Part shown: positions 59,743-64,000 of the stretch, in pieces
How positions within the stretch are numbered: position 1 is the stretch's first letter
How the letters are laid out: every line of letters begins with the position of its first letter
Assembly: GCA_963575645.1 (NCBI GenBank)
Contig: OY754467.1
Location: 23,271,001 to 23,335,000 of the forward strand
Source of the DNA: Xanthostigma xanthostigma
Taxonomy: Eukaryota; Arthropoda; Insecta; Raphidioptera; Raphidiidae
DNA: 64,000 nucleotides
Direction of reading: 5' to 3'
The notes under the pieces: model-generated
Told to the model about the DNA's origin: nothing
Database searches by the model: none
What the model saw: the letters and a program-made list of their open reading frames with translations, nothing else
Made by a program: the position numbers and the translations under genes

Positions 59743-60152
59743 TTTGACTGAATGTTAATTTCTAACCGGGTATTTGAATAGGCAAAACAAAACTTTTCTA
59801 CAAATTAAAGCTAAATTTTTGAAGCACTCATATACGCGCGACTCGCAAAACCCCTTTTTTTTTGACAAAGTATGAACACAATAAAAATCGATAAAACCGA
59901 ACTTCTGCTACTTGACACTCTATTAACTGTTTATTATTGTTAATAACTCACTCAAACTCACTTAACATGCCCTTGATTGTCCCCGTGGTTATTTATAACC
60001 CGTTTGGCAATACTCGCACTTCAATATCCCGTTTACTCGTTTAGTGTGCCAAAATGCACGTGTTTCTATATCCGCAAATCAACTTATCCATCATACACTG
60101 CATCTCGCACGACGTTGCTTACTTGTTTTTTTTTTCTGAACTACTTAAAGAT
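59743..60152 (-). other. 5' leader of the retrotransposon
   Basis: About 410 bp between the primer site and the gag ATG. No conserved element is recognised; a packaging signal would be expected here. Confidence 0.5.
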
Positions 60153-60170
60153 CCCATACCGCTGCCACCA
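60153..60170 (-). other. Primer binding site, tRNA-Leu type
   Basis: One base after the 5' LTR the - strand reads TGGTGGCAGCGGTATGGG. TGG plus TGGCAGCGGT complements the 3' end of animal tRNA-Leu with acceptor GG(T/C)AGCG. Other tRNAs with this acceptor are possible. Confidence 0.65.
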
Positions 60171-60171
60171 T

Positions 60172-61094
60172 TGTTAACGTTTGGTAGCCAACGACGGAAT
60201 TGTTATATCCCACCGCTGCTACCCGCACGCCGTAGTCGACCAATCAAATCAGAAAAGTCATACCACGTGCGTACGGTATTTAAAAAAGGGACGGGTTCTG
60301 TCCCTAGCGGATCTTTATCGTTGTTCAGTATTGGTAGCGTATTAAAAGTAAAGCTTCATCACACGAGATCAGATATGTACAATGGTTTATTTACAAGAAT
60401 GAAATTTACATTAACTACGAGTATACAAAATATATAATAACTACTTCTAACAAATTCTTAATTCCCTATAATATACTATTATGCAGTGGTAGACATTGCT
60501 GCAAGCAGTGTCTAACCTACCGAACTACGAAACCCAAAATGTACTTACATGATAATCTTCGACAACCAACTTCAACGACCGATGAGCAAAGACTGAATGA
60601 TCAGTAAATGAATGATGAATAGTGAATAATGAATGAACAAATGATTAAATGAATGAACAACAATTAATGAATGAATTTTCGCCGCGTTCTGCCCTTTTCT
60701 CAAAATTACCCCACTCTTAACTTGTCTGCGAGCGCATGCCTTCAACCAATCGCAAACGGGCATGTAATCGCGTTGCGCCTGCGTAGTTAGTTATACTGAT
60801 TTTAAGGGGTTGAGATAGGGGGGTTCTACGAATTCTGTTGGTTTTTATGACCTGACCTTCGAAATAGATACCATGTATGTTTCCATTGTTTTCCGTATCA
60901 ACTAAAGTAAATATTTACGTCTTGGGTTCATTTGGATTTCGCATTCTACTCTTATCTCTAATTTTCTCTATATTCTTTGAAAAAAAACCCTTAATGTATT
61001 TTTAGTCCAGTGGCGTACCAGAGATTTTTATTCTTCCACTGTATAATAATGTTAAAAATATGTTTTGGCGTCGCCCGGTTTGGCGCCGTTAACA
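60172..61094 (-). repeat. 5' LTR
   Basis: 923 bp, TGTTAAC...GTTAACA, offset from the 3' LTR by exactly 5845 bases along its whole length, with no difference found by eye. Supplies the element promoter. Confidence 0.9.
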
Positions 61095-61098
61095 ATAG

Positions 61099-62787
61099 TA
61101 AAAAAAATATACATAATAAATAGCGAAAAGAACTTTGTTCCAACTGGGTGTTCCACGACACCTCTGGTCTTTTTAGGGATTTACATTTCTTGACAAGCTT
61201 TATTTTTCAATAACATCAAATTCATCGGTTGTCCATATAAACTCTAAGTTATGACTTTCATTAAAATTTGACAGTTAACCATGCATAAATCTGTTCAAGA
61301 AATTTAATTTTGAAGTTATCACAACCGATTTTTTTTTATTTATTATTAAAAGTGCATTTTTGACAACTGGGTCATTCATGCAAAATGATAAAATAACAAA
61401 AATTATACACTATACATTAGCTTACTACTAGATAGGAAACAATTTGTGTAGGTATCACTGATTCCATCTAGAAACTTTTATAATTTAATAACCGATTTTA
61501 TTATCTTAATTAAAGTAATCATTTAGTTAGTAGCAGTATAATCCAATAATTGACAACTGAATGATGTTTTATTATCAAAATAATAATATAGTACACGGAG
61601 AGAAAAGTATCGAGAAATTACCGAATAAGCACTGAATCAGCACATAAGTGGTCACATACCGATTTTCTATAGTTATTGAATCGAAATTACGAGTGAAAAT
61701 TAAATTTTATGCATTTTTTATAATTTTACTTCTAGGTATGTTATAAAATTTACTTGTGGTAAGAATTGAACATGTAGACCTAATATTTAAAAAAAGAAAA
61801 ATAATTTTAAAAAAATCAACGTTACACTTTTTTTAATACTCTAAATTTTACTGTGCCAACACTTTAATTTTCACCTATACCAGAACTTAAAATCTTGGAT
61901 CTACACTTTCAATGAAAAATTTCAACTGAAAAGATTATATTCTGTTTGAAGTGTTTATTCAAAAGAAAATAATAAAAATATTGAATTGATAAGGAAAGAA
62001 TATTGTTAATAAAATTCCGCTCTTTAGCGATACAAGGATAATTTTTGTACTAATTGTAGTAATTATCGTATATCGGATTTATTCTCGGTATGCTGATTTT
62101 AAACTTTTGGAATCGATACCCGTTATTAACCTTATTTTGAACGCATACTTAGAACAAATAACTGACAATCAGGAACTAGGAAGAGTTGTATAGAACAGTG
62201 CACTATACTCGTAAATTGCATAACTATAGTAGGTATATCTTTAATAATGTTATATGTGAAGAAGTGAGAACCTTGCGATAAAAACAATCTTACTTTAAGT
62301 ATACACCATTAAATTACATACATATTACTTTACAAACTCGTGAAATGTGTACGTTTATCGTTTGGTTGCGGAGTGAAAAACCACATCATTTCAGACTCGT
62401 AAATATTTTTATTATCGCCTGTAAGGAATAAATACACAAGGCTATACAAGATGATCAGTTGTTTACTATAAATTGACTTCATAAATCTGTTGTACCGCCA
62501 GGATTATTGTTTGTCCTTAATTGGCGTTATTATTTTAGGACACAGTCAGCGTTTTCATTATTAACACAAGTCATAAGAACCAAGAACTTCAAGTAAAATT
62601 AGAATTAAAGAGCGATCGCGAAATTTATCTAGAATTGTTAAAGGGAAACCTGAATAAATTGGCCTGTTTCTATCCGCGAGTTTCCGTTTCTCACTCAATT
62701 CGTATCAGCGAAACCAAGGACGGTTTGATCCATCTGGAGCTCTAGAAATATCCTGGGTTGGACCGGGCTTTGTATTTCCGTAAAAGG
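61099..62787. other. Intron-like AT-rich sequence
   Basis: Nothing recognisable. Confidence 0.45.
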
Positions 62788-62795
62788 CACTAATG

Positions 62796-63101
62796 CAGTG
62801 GTTCCCAAACTTATTTGGCCTACCAACGCCTTTTTCAGAAAAAATATTACTCAGCGCCCCCTGGATTTTTTTTTCATTTTAATAGAAATCAAACAGATAT
62901 ATATACGTATTAATGTTTTTAGCTTTTTTGGTAAAATATAGTAAACAAAGATGTAAATTAGAAACATTGAGTTTAAATGTATGGAACTATTTATTGAACT
63001 CAGAATTCATCGCCCCCAAATGCCTCTGTGACTATCACCGCCACCGTGAATCGCTGCAGCATCCACCAGGGGGGCGGTAGCGCCCACTTTGCAAATTACT
63101 G
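62796..63101. mobile_element. hAT-type MITE
   Basis: Starts CAGTGGTTCCCAAAC, a classic hAT terminus, and ends GCAAATTACTG. Flanked by CACTAATG (62788-62795) and TACTAATG (63102-63109), a 7/8 match of the expected 8-bp duplication. Internal CAGCGCCCCCTGG and CACCAGGGGGGCGG are subterminal inverted motifs. Confidence 0.75.
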
Positions 63102-63204
63102 TACTAATGCCTTCGAACTGGCACGGTTTTGTAATGCAATCATTAACTTACAAAAGCGTGTTTAATTAACGTCCCGTGTTCATTTTGAGGCCTTTATGCA
63201 AATC

Positions 63205-63290
63205 TTGAATTTTTTTTTTTTTTTTTTTTTATTTTAAAAACAAAATAAGCGAATCAGCAACTAAGGCCATTATCGCAATAACAAATACAT
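63205..63290 (-). mobile_element. Poly(A)-tailed retroelement fragment
   Basis: On the - strand GCGATAATGGCCTTAG leads into AAAATAAAAAA(n), the same 3' end as at 8539-8622. Its 5' boundary and target duplication are not clear. Confidence 0.5.
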
Positions 63291-64000
63291 AATATGGTAA
63301 GTAATAAGTATAAATATTAAATAAGTAACATATTCAGATTTCAGGTAAGTACAATTTATATGTAGGTATGTATATTAATTTATTATTATCTATTTTCAAT
63401 TTTCTATTAAATTTTTGATCACAATTATACTTTACGGATTACTTCAGTGCGTGATATAGCGTAGGATTTTGAAAACTTATTAAACAAACAGCTTGTATAA
63501 TTTGTAACCTGTTGCAATTCACCAAGCGTAACAATATACAGCCTTTACTTTTAGCGAGTTGTAATTTGTTGTTGTGTTATAACGTGAGATGTTGCACAGA
63601 GACGTGTAACGTACATGAATATTACATAGGCATAGCCATTCCGTGCCGCTGAGGTTACATCCGGATATGTCTAAGGACCTTGACACTGCTTTGATTGTTG
63701 GAACTACATACAATTGTATGCGTACCTTCCTAGTACGTACTTTGTAAACATGGGCAATATAAAAACGAGAGTGCATTCACCCATTTGACATCAGACTGCT
63801 TTTAATAATGCCTGTTTCACAACGGAAAAATAAATTGAACTCATTCTTACGGTATAATTGTAATTATAACAACCGGACTTACTTGATTTCAAATATTTAA
63901 ATTTAATTTACTCCATAAAACACGCAAACACGAAAGCAATTATATTTGGAAAAAATTTAAATACATATATAGATGGATGTGTGTTTGTTTATAGAAGTTC
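63291..64000. other. AT-rich sequence to the window end
   Basis: An open frame at 63519-63776 (-) has no recognisable motif. Nothing else is seen. Confidence 0.45.

Larger units (their letters stand above)
54327..61094 (-). mobile_element. Ty3/gypsy-type LTR retrotransposon, RT/IN-deleted, macrodomain-bearing
   Basis: 6768 bp, flanked by ATAG at 54323-54326 and 61095-61098. Order on the - strand: 5' LTR, primer site, gag, -1 frameshift, protease, integrase C-terminal module, macrodomain, env-like remnant, polypurine tract, 3' LTR. Both LTRs are 923 bp, start TGTTAAC and end GTTAACA, and appear identical on reading, with no indel. Reverse transcriptase, RNase H and the integrase catalytic core are missing, so the copy must have moved with proteins supplied in trans. 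The GPY/F-type integrase end and protease style indicate Ty3/gypsy, not BEL/Pao. Confidence 0.9.

Overview
The window looks like arthropod nuclear DNA, most likely insect and plausibly a hemipteran. It is very AT-rich and intron-like, it has GT-AG splice sites, and it carries insect-type Helitrons, hAT and PIF/Harbinger elements, a tRNA-derived SINE, LINE relics and a Ty3/gypsy-type LTR retrotransposon. The taxonomic placement is inference.

One host gene is visible, on the + strand, as three coding exons (32056-32635, 33369-34159, 36023-37498) whose phases join correctly. They encode about 950 residues of a Pro/Ser/Gln-rich cytoskeletal-adaptor-like protein, tentatively Shroom-like. The exon at 32056 starts in mid-codon and the exon ending at 37498 is followed by a consensus donor. 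The gene therefore begins upstream and continues downstream, and most of the window is probably its introns.

Positions 1-32055 hold repeats: foldback elements with shared termini (124-271, 7161-7330), an 18.5-copy 120-bp minisatellite with a CRE-like palindrome in most units (3562-5775), a SINE with perfect 15-bp target duplications (9892-10346), a Harbinger relic nested in a Helitron (14501-15515), a LINE reverse-transcriptase relic (18355-18585), a 2.7-kb palindromic DNA element with a broken gene for a PIN/FEN1-like plus CXC-domain protein (23772-26463), and a second long palindrome (27606-28731).

Positions 37499-64000 are intron-like sequence with a bounded Helitron (40122-40707), three hAT-type elements across the window, a Harbinger with TAA duplications (51590-52704), and the most striking object, a 6.77-kb LTR retrotransposon on the - strand (54327-61094).

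The retrotransposon has 923-bp LTRs that look identical, a 4-bp target duplication, a tRNA-Leu-type primer site and a polypurine tract. It has an intact gag with two zinc knuckles and a canonical U UUA AAC -1 frameshift site in correct phase. Its pol frame jumps from the protease linker to the integrase C-terminal module, with no reverse transcriptase, RNase H or integrase core. It then continues into a TARG1/OARD1-type macrodomain that keeps both catalytic residues, followed by an acidic tail. A decayed env-like segment lies downstream. A retrotransposon Pol that carries a predicted ADP-ribosyl-glutamate hydrolase is the leading candidate for an undescribed system here.
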